NCBI GenBank assembly: GCA_958295665.1
Contig: OY282560.1
Span: 45,012,333 to 45,076,332, forward strand
DNA: 64,000 nt
Source: Tipula vernalis
Lineage: Eukaryota; Arthropoda; Insecta; Diptera; Tipulidae
Direction of reading: 5' to 3'
Under the pieces are notes generated by a model that ran no database searches, had not been told where the DNA came from, and worked only from the letters and a program-made list of their open reading frames with translations. Positions 28,701 through 38,524 of this stretch are shown in pieces (positions within the stretch are counted from its first letter, which is position 1; every line of letters begins with the position of its first letter). Position numbers and translations under genes: made by a program.

Positions 28701-30475
28701 TTTGCCGCCCAAAAACTTGTGGGCTATAGCACTGTTGATTTTCAATAAAATTGAATTTTCTAAGAAATGTTTAGAAATAATCGAGCAATCAAAATGAAAA
28801 TTGTCACAGCAATTACAGGTCCCGAAACCTATTGATAGAGGTATCAACCATCGTAATCGGACCATTTTAGATTTTTGCCGCCCAAAAACTTGTGGGCTAT
28901 AGCACAGTTAATTTTCAATAAAATTGAATTTTCTAAGAAATGTTTAGAAATAATCGAGCAATCAAAATGAAAATTGTCACAGCAATTACAGGTCCCGAAA
29001 CCTATTGATAGAGGTATCAACCATCGTAATCGGACCATTTTAGATTTTTACCGCCCAAAAACTTGTGGGCTATAGCACAGTTAATTTTCAATAAAATTGA
29101 ATTTTCTAAGAAATGTTTAGAAATAATCGAGCAATCAAAACGAAAATTGTCACAGCAATTACAGGTCCCGAAACCTATTGATAGAGGTATCAACCATCGT
29201 AATCGGACCATTTTAGATTTTTACCGCCCAAAAACTTGTGGGCTATAGCACAGTTAATTTTCAATAAAATTGAATTTTCTAAGAAATGTTTAGAAATAAT
29301 CGAGCAATCAAAATGAAAATTGTCACAGCATTTACAGGTCCCGAAACCTATTGATAGAGGTATCAACCATCGTAATCGGACCATTTTAGATTTTTACCGC
29401 CCAAAAACTTGTGGGCTATAGCACAGTTAATTTTCAATAAAATTGAATTTTCTAAGAAATGTTTAGAAATAATCGAGCAATCAAAATGAAAATTGTCACA
29501 GCAATTACAGGTCCCGAAACCTATTGATAGAGGTATCAACCATCGTAATCGGACCATTTTAGATTTTTGCCGCCCAGAAACTTGTGGGCTATAGCACAGT
29601 TAATTTTCAATAAAATTGAATTTTCTAAGAAATGTTTAGAAATAATCGATCAATCAAAACGAAAATTGTCACAGCAATTACAGGTCCCGAAACCTATTGA
29701 TAGAGGTATCAACCATCGTAATCGGACCATTTTAGATTTTTGCCGCCCAGAAACTTGTGGGCTATAGCACAGTTAATTTTCAATAAAATTGAATTTTCTA
29801 AGAAATGTTTAGAAATAATCGAGCAATCAAAATGAAAATTGTCACAGCAATTACAGGTCCCGAAACCTATTGATAGAGGTATCAACCATCGTAATCGGAC
29901 CATTTTAGATTTTTGCCGCCCAAAAACTTGTGGGCTATAACACAGTTAATTTTCAATAAAATTGAATTTTCTAAGAAATGTTTAGAAATAATCGAGCAAT
30001 CAAAATGAAAATTGTCACAGCAATTACAGGTCCCGAAACCTATTGATAGAGGTATCAACCATCGTAATCGGACCATTTTAGATTTTTGCCGCCCAGAAAC
30101 TTGTGGGCTATAGCACAGTTAATTTTCAATAAAATTGAATTTTCTAAGAAATGTTTAGAAATAATCGAGCAATCAAAATGAAAATTGTCACAGCAATTAC
30201 AGGTCCCGAAACCTATTGATAGAGGTATCAACCATCGTAATCGGACCATTTTAGATTTTTACCGCCCAAAAACTTGTGGGCTATAGCACAGTTAATTTTC
30301 AATAAAATTGAATTTTCTAAGAAATGTTTAGAAATAATCGAGCAATCAAAACGAAAATTGTCACAGCAATTACAGGTCCCGAAACCTATTGATAGAGGTA
30401 TCAACCATCGTAATCGGACCATTTTAGATTTTTGCCGCCCAAAAACTTGTGGGCTATAACACAGTTAATTTTCAA
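25733..30475. repeat. 7-monomer (1,210-bp) satellite higher-order repeat, about 4 copies
   Basis: The paired markers TTTTTACCGCC and AAAACGAAAA recur at about 25,779, 26,643, 26,989, 27,853, 28,199, 29,063 and 30,274. Successive distances are 864, 346, 864, 346, 864 and 1,211 bp, so 864 plus 346 gives a 1,210-bp unit of seven monomers. This is the cleanest higher-order periodicity in the window and lies next to the right edge of the array. Confidence 0.85.
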
Positions 30476-31156
30476 TAAAATTGAATTTTCTAAGAAATGT
30501 TTAGAAATAATCGAGCAATCAAAATGAAAATTGTCACAGCAATTACAGGTCCCGAAACCTATTGATAGAGGTATCAACCATCGTAATCGGACCATTTTAG
30601 ATTTTTGCCGCCCAAAAACTTGTGGGCTATAACACAGTTAATTTTCAATAAAATTGAATTTTCTAAGAAATGTTTAGAAATAATCGAGCAATCAAAATGA
30701 AAATTGTCACAGCAATTACAGGTCCCGAAACCTATTGATAGAGGTATCAACCATCGTAATCGGACCATTTCGATTTTTGCCGCCCAAAAACTTGTGGGCT
30801 ATAGCACTGTTGATTTTCAATAAAATTGAATTTTCTAAGAAATGTTTAGAAATAATCGAGCAATCAAAATGAAAATTGTCACAGCAATTACAGGTCCCGA
30901 AACCTATTGATAGAGGTATCAACCATCGTAATCGGACCATTTTAGATTTTTGCCGCCCAAAAACTTGTGGGCTATAGCATAGTTAATTTTCAATAAAATT
31001 GAATTTTCTAAGAAATGTTTAGAAATAATCGAGCAATCAAAATGTAAATTGTCACAGCAATTACAGGTCCCGAAACCTATTGATAGAGGTATCAACCATC
31101 GTAATCGGACCATTTTAGATTTTTACCGCCCAAAAACTTGTGGGCTATAGCACAGT

Positions 31157-31650
31157 CAATTTCGCTTCATAGTTGGGTTAAAAGTACATCTACTTCATTG
31201 AGTTTTCGACAGCGTTCAGCGTTTTCGTCTTTCTGCTGATTTGCAGAGTTAGTATTATTATTTGGTGGTCTTAACAACATTGAACTTCTTTCGAATGGGT
31301 TTAGCAATGATTGGCTCACCCCAGAATCCATTGAGCCAGCCTCCTAAGAGGGTGGATTAGCCAACTGGGTAGTTGGTTTACCACCTGGGGTATTGTTTCC
31401 ATTTTACGTTGAACTCATTGCTTTAAAACTGGTTATGTATCAACTACCAACCTAACCAGTACAAGTTGGTAGTGGGTCATTGAAGAGAACATCGTTTGCT
31501 ATGTTTCCGGTAGTCGGTTATTCCGCCGTATCTCGGTCACCAGAGCCTCGTTAGTTAATTAGCAGGAAGTACCACGTGCAGGTGAGGTTGGCATTTGGAC
31601 TAGTATATTAAGACCATCTAAACCGGCGCCCCTTACCACCCCCCCCCCAT
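31157..31650 (-). pseudogene. Jockey-like LINE 5' fragment: UTR and ORF1 N-terminus (tentative)
   Basis: Read on the minus strand, 31,400 to 31,157 gives one mostly open, polar reading frame containing MDSGVSQSLLNPFERSS and NNTNSANQQKDENAERCRK. Asn/Gln-rich, low-complexity N-termini like this are common in jockey-type ORF1 proteins. A possible start (ATGGAAACAATACC, about 31,399) is out of frame by one base, and a stop follows about 20 codons later. Upstream, 31,400-31,650 would be 5' UTR, beginning near a C9-10 run at about 31,641. The frame runs straight into the satellite at 31,156, so the rest of the element is missing. The same minus orientation as the next fragment suggests a second jockey copy or a rearranged one. 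The family assignment is inference. Confidence 0.4.
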
Positions 31651-31659
31651 CTGCTGGTG

Positions 31660-32290
31660 TGTTAAGAGGAATATTCAATAGACAAATTTTGTTCGACTTT
31701 TTTCCTATATTGATCCCAATTAATTCGGTTGTTTGTAAGAAATTTCGGCATTTCTGTCCTTAGGGTGTCAGTACTCACTGTTACTATTACCGATGAGTGG
31801 TCGGAAGACCGATCATACCAATTGGTTTCCATAATATATGTACGTCGAATGCCTTTATTTACATAGAAGTCAATTAGATAAGGAACTTTCTTTTGATCTG
31901 TAGGCCTGTAGGTTATGTGACCAGAAGATAAGCAATTCAGAGGTTGCTCTTCTATAATTTCGTAAAGTTAAGCCAAAAGGCTTTTGGTGTCGATAATCTC
32001 GATCCCCATTGAACATGTTTAGCGTTATAATCGCCACGTGCAAGAAATTTTTTGCCCATATGGTTAAAATAATCGGTTTTGGAGGGCAGTAAACGGCTGA
32101 CAGTACACATTTTACAGACCATTCTTCTATCAAGACGGTATTGCCACCGTGTGCTTTTCCGTCCGGTTGTTTGGTGTCGTATACTGAATATCCGTTAATT
32201 TTAAAAAGGTTTTTATTCGTGAAGCGTGTTTCTGATATTAGCATATGATATCTATATTGTGCTCGATGAATAACCATTTGCATTCCAAAT
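31660..32290 (-). pseudogene. Jockey-clade LINE ORF2, apurinic-like endonuclease remnant
   Basis: The minus strand encodes the N-terminal endonuclease of a jockey-type ORF2. Visible motifs are MLISETRFTNKN (catalytic Glu), INGYSVYDTKQPDGKAHGG and SAVYCPPK. After a frameshift comes YDRSSDHSSVIVTVST (the SDH catalytic triad end), then the linker NWDQYRKK. In jockey elements this enzyme nicks target DNA to prime reverse transcription. The central GDFNAKH-type motif is degraded, frames change near 31,980 and 31,870, and the reverse transcriptase that should follow is absent: the match fades near 31,660 where another fragment begins. It lies directly downstream of the zinc-knuckle ORF1 remnant, as expected for one element. 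It is non-functional. Confidence 0.75.
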
Positions 32291-32299
32291 AGCTATTTT

Positions 32300-32930
32300 T
32301 AGGACAGTCATTTTTGGTTTTTAACGATAATTTGCATTAGTGTGTTCATATTTTGCATCATCATGCTCATTTGTTTCTCCATCATCATCATGAAACTTTG
32401 GATTCGTTTCGGTTTGCTTGTTTGTGGTTGCATGAATTGAGACTCCATCTTCAATAAAATTAACTTTTGCTTTCGTAGCGGCCTTTCGGAAAGTTAGCGT
32501 AGGAGATCCCAGGTTGCATTCAACTGCTGGTAAATTAGTCCCCAAATTTCCGGTTTTGTTAAATAATTCAAGTTCTTGGCGTCAAAGTTCTTTGGTTTTG
32601 TAATTTATCTTGAACACTCTTTGCTTATATCGCAATTTTGGATTGATTTGGGCACCCTCTATAATTTGCGGTGTGATTTTCACCCCAGTTAGTACATCGT
32701 TTCACTGCAGGATCGTTTTTCACCTTGTTGCACTGTTTCAAATCGTGAAGTTCACCACATATAACACAAACTTCTTGTAAGGTACAGTAAGTTTTGGTGT
32801 GGCCATATTCTTGGCGATTAGCAGCACGCCATTTCAGAATTTTCAGCAACGTAAACGTGACAAATCGCCTCAACCGAAAAATAGTGGTTTTCACAGTGTC
32901 AATTCAACAGTGTGTGTAACCAAATAAAAA
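32300..32930 (-). pseudogene. Jockey-clade LINE ORF1 (Gag-like) zinc-knuckle remnant
   Basis: The minus-strand frame at 32,625-32,894 carries the C-terminal cysteine motifs of jockey ORF1. These include YGHTKTYC (first knuckle, leading Cys pair lost), CVICGELHDLKQC, and CTNWGENHTANYRGC in which the second Cys is Trp. ORF1 proteins of this type bind the LINE RNA. Downstream, 32,321-32,545 holds an acidic, Asn/His-rich tail (DDDGETNEHDDAKYEH) in another frame, probably the ORF1 C-terminus. The match ends near 32,930, so the element is 5'-truncated there. It is followed on the same strand by the endonuclease remnant and is clearly broken. Confidence 0.75.
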
Positions 32931-32989
32931 ATAAATCAAACAAAAAATAATTATGATGAATAGAGGGGGCACCATGGACTCCACCTAGC

Positions 32990-35530
32990 GGACATTTTTT
33001 AAACTAAGAAGTGAGAAGTTTTCTAAATTAATTAGAAAGACAATTCCTAATTACTTAAAAGCTAAATTTTCTTCAGTTTATCAGTAGCATTCTTTACAAT
33101 TTTTTCCTCGAGAGGCGCTTAGCCTAACGTTATAACAGACTTTTAACGATTGTGTCTATTTTATTTCCGAGTGTGCACTTTCTATAAATTTTGCTTTGCA
33201 TTATGCTTTATTTTGTTTCCGATAGGTATCGCATTCTATAATTTTCCAATCGTCAAATCAACCGCTCGAAATAATTTAGTTTTTGATAGTCTCATTTTGG
33301 GTTTTCACGATACACAACATTCTTAAAGTTCGTTAAAAAACATGTGGTAAGATAAAGTTAAGTATCGCTGACGTCTGACATTTTCTACGCTAAACTACAT
33401 TTTTTGTTTTGTAAAGTAATTATAAAGTTGTACATATTGTTTCACAAATGTAATCAGAATATAAAATCAGTTAATTTTAAGAATTATTAAAATTTACTGT
33501 AAAGTTCATATATAAAGTAATCGAAGATCGATGATTTTCATTTTTTTTTGTTGTTGTTGTTAATTTATAAATATTTTTTCAAAACACAAAAAAAAATTTA
33601 ATTTACTTAAATTTTCTTTCATATCTACTCGTATATACCAATTTTTAAAGTTCATGTACATATTTTATTGTAATTGACTTCATAGGATGTAAAATATGGG
33701 TGCCGAATTGTAATTAGTAATTTATTTATTACAAAATGCATCTAAAATAATTCTTGCGTATACTGTGAATAATTCATGATTTGTGGGAATAATAAAATAT
33801 CGACAAATTATTATAAATCAATTAGCGCAAACAGATAATTAATTATTTTACAAAAAAAAACAACAACAAAAAATTAGTAAATAAAGTAAATCATACGTAT
33901 TCCATTAGTTTTGGAATGATGGATTGTTTTTGTGCTGTTATGCTAATTTATCTTCCGTAAAATTAATAAAGATAAAAATTCAATTTATTTATGGTCGATA
34001 TCGAATTTGGCAACTGTTTACTGCTAAATTAAAAATATTCATTGCTTAATTAATATAAATGCTCATAAATCTGCTGGTTTTAATTTGAAATTTGCACACT
34101 AATAATATTTATAATTAAAATTGTTAATAGTAAGTTATTCGTACTTGATTTACAAAAACAATTATTTGTTTAATAATGGTAATTTCACAGCACGATTATT
34201 TGCAACAATTTATAAAAATGTATACAACGAGAGGCATTAGTCTGCGAATAATATGTTAGCAAATTTTTGGGTCTAATATTACTGGTTGTGTGGTTGCGAT
34301 TAGAGTCGTTTATAATATGTTTTATAATGTGCTTATTTGATTCAATTTACAATTAATTTTAGGTTACCACTTATTACAGGTAAAGCGAATTAATATTTCG
34401 GTGTCATTAATTTGATTGTTTATAAAAAATAAGCAACATTTTTATTTGTTTAGATCTATAATTTTTTATAATATAATTATCCTTGACTAGGATCACTTAA
34501 ACTCATCTGAATATTAGTAAGTTTGAAATTGGAATTTTTCAGAACTCAATGCTTTCTCTCGGAAGCTCCTTAAATTTGTAATTCGTCAAAAAATTTCAAA
34601 AACTCGCGATTCTAGGAAAAGTTGTAGAATAAAGGGGAAAAATTTGTGACTTTGTCCCAATCCTTTAAGCCAGTAGCCTCTGAATGTTTAAAATAAAACA
34701 AGATTTGTACGGGTTGTAGACATTAACTTTCTAATGGTGAAACCGAGATCTAACCGATCACGAAATTACCAGATATGATTTTTTATTTTTGCCAAACCAA
34801 AAAAATTTAACTCAAAGGCAAACCACGCTGTGTCAGTAAAATTATGTCGAATGCTTTTCGGTTTCCCAAAAAAACTCTTTAAAGTTAATTTAATTCAATG
34901 AAATTAATTCATTTAGTAAGGTTCTACGTTTTTCTTTCCCTTGAATCTAACTAATAAAAGTGTTGGATAACGTAATTTAAATTCAATTTAATTTCTAATT
35001 AGTATTATTGCCAATAGATGGTGACAAAAGTGAATTAAGTTAAAGCGATATGTAGTTTGATTTTTCAGTTTACTTTTTATTTTGACTTCACTTCCTCCTT
35101 GTCCATATTACAATTACAACGCATTGTTTTATTCAATAAAAGTTATTTTGTTTAATCAGTAAATTATTTTATTTGTATACTCTAATAAAAAGAAAACTCA
35201 ATCGTGTATCTTTTAATTTAAAAAAAAAACGAAATTTTTGTCTAATCTTATAGCATTCAGGATGTAGTGGTTTTCTCATACCATGGCTACTTCTCTGAAA
35301 AGTTATAGCCGGCAATCGTTATGGGGCAATATGAGAAAATGGGTTATGTATGACATATAATGGAAGGCTATCTATAAGAGGCAGACCGTCAAGAACTAGA
35401 TAAGGGATACAATCGAGTAGCAGCAAGAGCACCGAACAGATAAGAAGCAGCCTAGCTTTAAAAAGGGATTACCCGTGTTAAGAAAAGATAAAGTACCACA
35501 CCAAAAGGCAGCTCTGGCTCTTTTTGGCAG
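32990..35530. other. AT-rich non-coding stretch
   Basis: No recognisable gene, RNA or full-length element was seen. The DNA is strongly AT-rich with short homopolymers, for example near 33,540, 33,585 and 35,220. The last 270 bp (from about 35,260) are less AT-rich and contain a TATA-like CTATCTATAAGAGGC at about 35,370 followed by an A/G-rich stretch. This is vaguely reminiscent of an LTR promoter region, but no LTR termini could be defined. Confidence 0.5.
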
Positions 35531-35544
35531 AGGAATTCAACAAA

Positions 35545-35779
35545 TAACATTTTAAATAAAACACTTGTTTAATATTTCGCAAATTTGAGATACAATTTAT
35601 TCTCAATCGATTTCGACTTGCTAGGTCATCATCAGGAGTTAAACTCGTGTTTATGACCTAGCAAGTCGAAATCGATTGAGAATAAAATGTATCTCAAATT
35701 TGCGAAATATTAAACAAGTGTTTTATTTAAAATGTTATTAAATGTGTTTCGTCAAGTGCAGACGGCAATAAGTGTTAAC
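35545..35779. mobile_element. Palindromic insertion with 12-bp target duplication, Penelope-like
   Basis: A 235-bp insertion is bracketed by a 12-bp direct duplication GAATTCAACAAA (35,533-35,544 and 35,780-35,791). Most of it is a near-perfect inverted repeat: arms 35,543-35,629 and 35,653-35,739 (87 bp, one mismatch) around a 23-bp loop. At the loop edge the minus strand reads CTGATGA, then T, then GAC-CTAGCAA-GTC, then GAAA (35,635 down to 35,611), an arrangement like the degenerate hammerhead cores found in Penelope-like elements. Those elements are known for terminal repeats that can be inverted and for variable-length target duplications. No Penelope coding sequence remains. The insertion, duplication and palindrome are seen directly; the family is an inference. 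Confidence 0.55.
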
Positions 35780-35791
35780 GAATTCAACAAA

Positions 35792-36407
35792 CTCTGTCAA
35801 TCACTTGATGTCAGACAGAAAGCAGATTTAAACTTTACTAGTACCTCATTGTACAACGAAACCCCATTCGATGTGCGAGACAGATCTTATAGTATCTTTA
35901 GATAACTTGATATCACCTGATTTTCTGGTGGCACCAGGAACTAAAACAGGTAAATGCACTCAGCATACCCACACCAATACCTAGCCCGACAACTTGCCCA
36001 TCACAATTCTCGACAACTCGCTTCACTCTAGCCTGGTTCAGCAATATTACGAATCACAACGCTTTCACCTAAACCAAATACAGCCTCAACAAAATATCGT
36101 GCGTCCACCAATCCATCGCTTACACGTTACATTGTTGATACTCACCCAATAATTATCATAATTCAATAAGATGATTTTGATAAGAGGAATATTGCTGAAA
36201 TAGTCTCTGACACATCTAAAACCGCAACAATATTTTTCGGAAAAACTTGACCACAACTTTCTTCTGTAGTTTGTGCCACGGTCATGTTTCATGGGTTTGC
36301 ATCGTCGATCATTTCATTATTGGCTTCCTCCTACAAGTTGCCATGAAGCACAACATACTAAAATAAATTTCAACATTTTTTCAACCGACTTCTTGTCAAA
36401 CAAATTG
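35792..36407. other. Non-coding stretch between palindrome and R1-like tail
   Basis: No supported gene. The DNA is of mixed composition; 35,870-36,080 is C/A-rich (CACACCAATACCTAGCCCGAC and similar). It would be continuous with 35,260-35,532 if the 235-bp insertion were absent. Short frames here match no family I know. Confidence 0.4.
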
Positions 36408-36422
36408 TTTTTTTTTTTTTTT
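36408..36422 (-). other. 3' poly(A) tail of the R1-like element
   Basis: A run of 15 T on the plus strand is a poly(A) tail on the minus strand. It follows the GC-rich 3' UTR (plus-strand GTTGCTAGGGAAGGTGGG) and marks the element's 3' end against AT-rich flank. Confidence 0.8.
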
Positions 36423-36599
36423 GTTGCTAGGGAAGGTGGGAATGCTCTTTACGCACAGTGTGTCGGACTCGCATTGCTGCCCTACCGACTAAAACCACCT
36501 ACCCCTCCTCCTGGCCTAGCCTGGAACCGTTTTGCACATTATTTCGGGCTAGGCCACCCGTTGCTCCTTCCGAGCCTCCTCTTACATTATCGGAATCTG

Positions 36600-38522
36600 T
36601 CCAGATCCCCTTTCGTCGCTTACAGGATCTCATCCACAAAGTGGGCTACTAGGCTCCACTCCTTCTCTCCTCGGAGCATGATTTCCACCGCCGTTTCTGT
36701 TGACCATATATCCACTTCTGCTTCCAGCGCCGCTCTCTGCTCCTCCCATGCGTCACACGAGAAGAAAGTGTGCTCCGCGTCATCGGTACTCCATTGGCAG
36801 TATAGGCATTTTGCCGACGTCACCTTCCTCATTCTCCACAGGTATGATCTGAAGTACCCGTGGCCGCTCAAGAACCGGGTCAGGTGATAACCGACCTCTC
36901 CGTGACTCCTTTCGGTCCAGGGGCCCACCAGAGCCATAACTTTGGCTGTTCATCTTCCTTTTGGCTCATTTTCCCATACCCTCTACCAAGTTTGCATGGT
37001 TCGGGACCTTTCCTCCATACTCGCTACCTTCCGGCCGACTTCCAGTTTCCTGTGGTATATAGCTTTCCGCTCCCGCGCTACAAGATGTATGGGGATACAT
37101 CTCGCTATAACCAAGCAGGCGGCCTGCGACACCGTCCGATATCCCGACGCAACACGCAGCGCGCTTCGCCTCTGTACCTATAGAAGCTGCTTCCGATACA
37201 TTTGTTTGTGCATGGAGTCTGCCCAAACCTCTGCCCCATATAGCAGAACCGATTGAATCGCTGCCATAGGTAGTCGCCTCTTACTAGCCCTTGGGCCGCT
37301 GGTGTTGGCCATGAGCCTACTTAGGGCGGTAACTTCCTTTGCCGCCTTATCTGCCGTCTGCCGGATCTGCTCGAAAAAGCTCAGTTTCGAGTCCATAAAG
37401 ATTCCTAAATATTTGAATTGCGGCTTTGTTTCGATCACCTCATTGCCAACCCACATCGGGAGAGATGGTTGGATTCTCTTTTTGGTTAATACCGTAATCT
37501 CAGTTTTGCTGAGAGCTAGGGCCAGACCGTGCTCCCCCATCCAGCCATTTATGGCCCGCATAGCCTGGTTTAACTTCAGCTGGGCCTGTTTGGTGTCCCG
37601 CGCAGCAACGAGTACTACAACGTCATCCGCATAGCCCACGAGATGGGTTTCATCGGCCATCTCCTCTCGAAGTAGCTCGTCATAAAAGGCATTCCAGAGA
37701 TCGGGTCCTAGGATCGACCCCTGAACTGCTCCAGCTGTAACCTGCATTTCTCGCTGTCCCTCCTCCGGTTCATATGTGAGGGTGCGATTCCAGAAGTAAT
37801 CCTCCAGCATCCTTTGGAGGTATGGTGGTATGCGGAATTGGTGCTCCAATGCGTCTAGCATATCACACCATCTTGCGGTGTTGAACGCATTTCTCACGTC
37901 CAGCGTTTCTAGGAGGACAATGCGATGCGAGAAGTGGTTATAGTTCTCCGCTCTCCTTACGGCTTCCGTGATCTCTTGGACTGCGCCTATCGTGGATAGG
38001 CCTTGCCTGAATCCGTACTGCCTAGGTGAAAGGTCTCCCGCAGATCTAATCGCGGCCGCGAGTCTCCTTAATTAATTTCTCTAATAGTTTACCTGCCGTG
38101 TCGAGCATACACAGCGGCCGGTAGGATGAGGGCAGCTCGGGGTCGCCTTTACCCTTCTTGACCAATACCAGCCGCGAGTTCTTCCATCTGGTGCTAAACA
38201 CACCCTCCGTCAAACAAGCGTTGAACATTGTTAGCATGACTTCGGGATCCTGCTGGAAGACGATTTTCAATACCTCATTGGGTATTCCATCCGGGCCCGG
38301 CGTTTTTTTGTTTTTTAGCGAGAGTATCGCTTTCTCGAGTACTGCCTCTGAAAATGACGGGACCTCCATCTCTTGCCGTTCGGTGGCTCTTTCCCTCAGC
38401 GGTTGACTGGGGAAAAGGGTTCCATCACGCGTATTGGTTTCTGGCCTCCTAGTTTCTGGGTCACTAACTGGTAGCCCAGTCCCCATGGGTCTCCGTCGAT
38501 GTCCTCTATTAGTTTTTTCCAA
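36600..38522 (-). pseudogene. R1-clade ORF2: reverse transcriptase and C-terminal zinc finger
   Basis: This part of ORF2 copies element RNA into DNA at the nicked target. Visible in order on the minus strand: SLKNKKTPGPDGIPNEVLK and KNSRLVLVKKGKGDP (RT fingers), YRPLCMLD, then a frameshift near 38,050. Next come SPRQYGFRQGLSTIGAV, LDVRNAFNTARW (motif A), AGAVQGSILGPDLWN (motif B), GYADDVVVL (motif C with both catalytic Asp), ALSKTEI and YLGIFMDSKLSF. A stop near 37,178 ends that frame. The thumb and tail resume after frame changes, ending in SGHGYFRSYLWRM and the CCHC finger CLYCQWSTDDAEHTFFSC (about 36,780-36,830). The RT core is well preserved, so the lesions look fairly recent, but the frame is broken at least twice. 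Confidence 0.88.
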
Positions 38523-38524
38523 GA

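Larger units (their letters stand above)
1..31156. repeat. 172/173-bp satellite DNA array (about 180 monomers)
   Basis: A head-to-tail tandem array fills the left half of the window. The first monomer is 1-172 and the next starts at 173. Copies are either 172 bp (CATTTAG) or 173 bp (CATTTTAG), differing by one T. The monomer is AT-rich and neighbouring copies are nearly identical, with recurrent single-base variants such as ACAGTTA/ACAGTTG, AAAATGAAAA/AAAACGAAAA, GCCCAAAAAC/GCCCAGAAAC and CAGCAATT/CAGCATTT. Each monomer contains 64-74 codon open stretches, but they recur every 172 or 173 bp, shift frame between copies and end wherever the length changes, so I do not regard them as genes. The left edge lies outside the window; the right edge is at about 31,156 within the motif GCACAGT. 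No CENP-B-box-like motif was seen. A centromeric or pericentromeric location is an inference from length, homogeneity and surrounding transposons. Confidence 0.98.

Noticed and set aside
189..31113. Over a hundred near-identical 61-83 codon open frames on both strands
   Set aside because: They repeat with the satellite period, change frame with the 172/173-bp length difference, lack start context or regulation and are explained entirely by the tandem repeat.
1..31156. CRISPR array or minisatellite with spacers
   Set aside because: The period is uniform at 172/173 bp with no unique spacers; adjacent units are contiguous copies, so it is ordinary satellite DNA.
1..31156. Hammerhead ribozyme or CENP-B box in the satellite monomer
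   Set aside because: The monomer has CGAAAC but no CTGANGA core on either strand, and no match to the TTCG....A..CGGG pattern was found.
35260..36080. LTR retrotransposon interrupted by the palindromic insertion
   Set aside because: A TATA-like box and a purine-rich stretch are suggestive, but no paired LTR ends, primer-binding site or gag/pol remnant could be shown.
36273..36887. 204-codon plus-strand open frame
   Set aside because: It begins in non-coding flank, crosses the poly(T) and runs antisense to the R1-like ORF2 C-terminus; no motif. Antisense chance frame.
37302..37634. 110-codon plus-strand open frame rich in Leu/Ser/Ala
   Set aside because: Directly antisense to the well-matched R1-like RT; GC-rich coding DNA often leaves such shadow frames.
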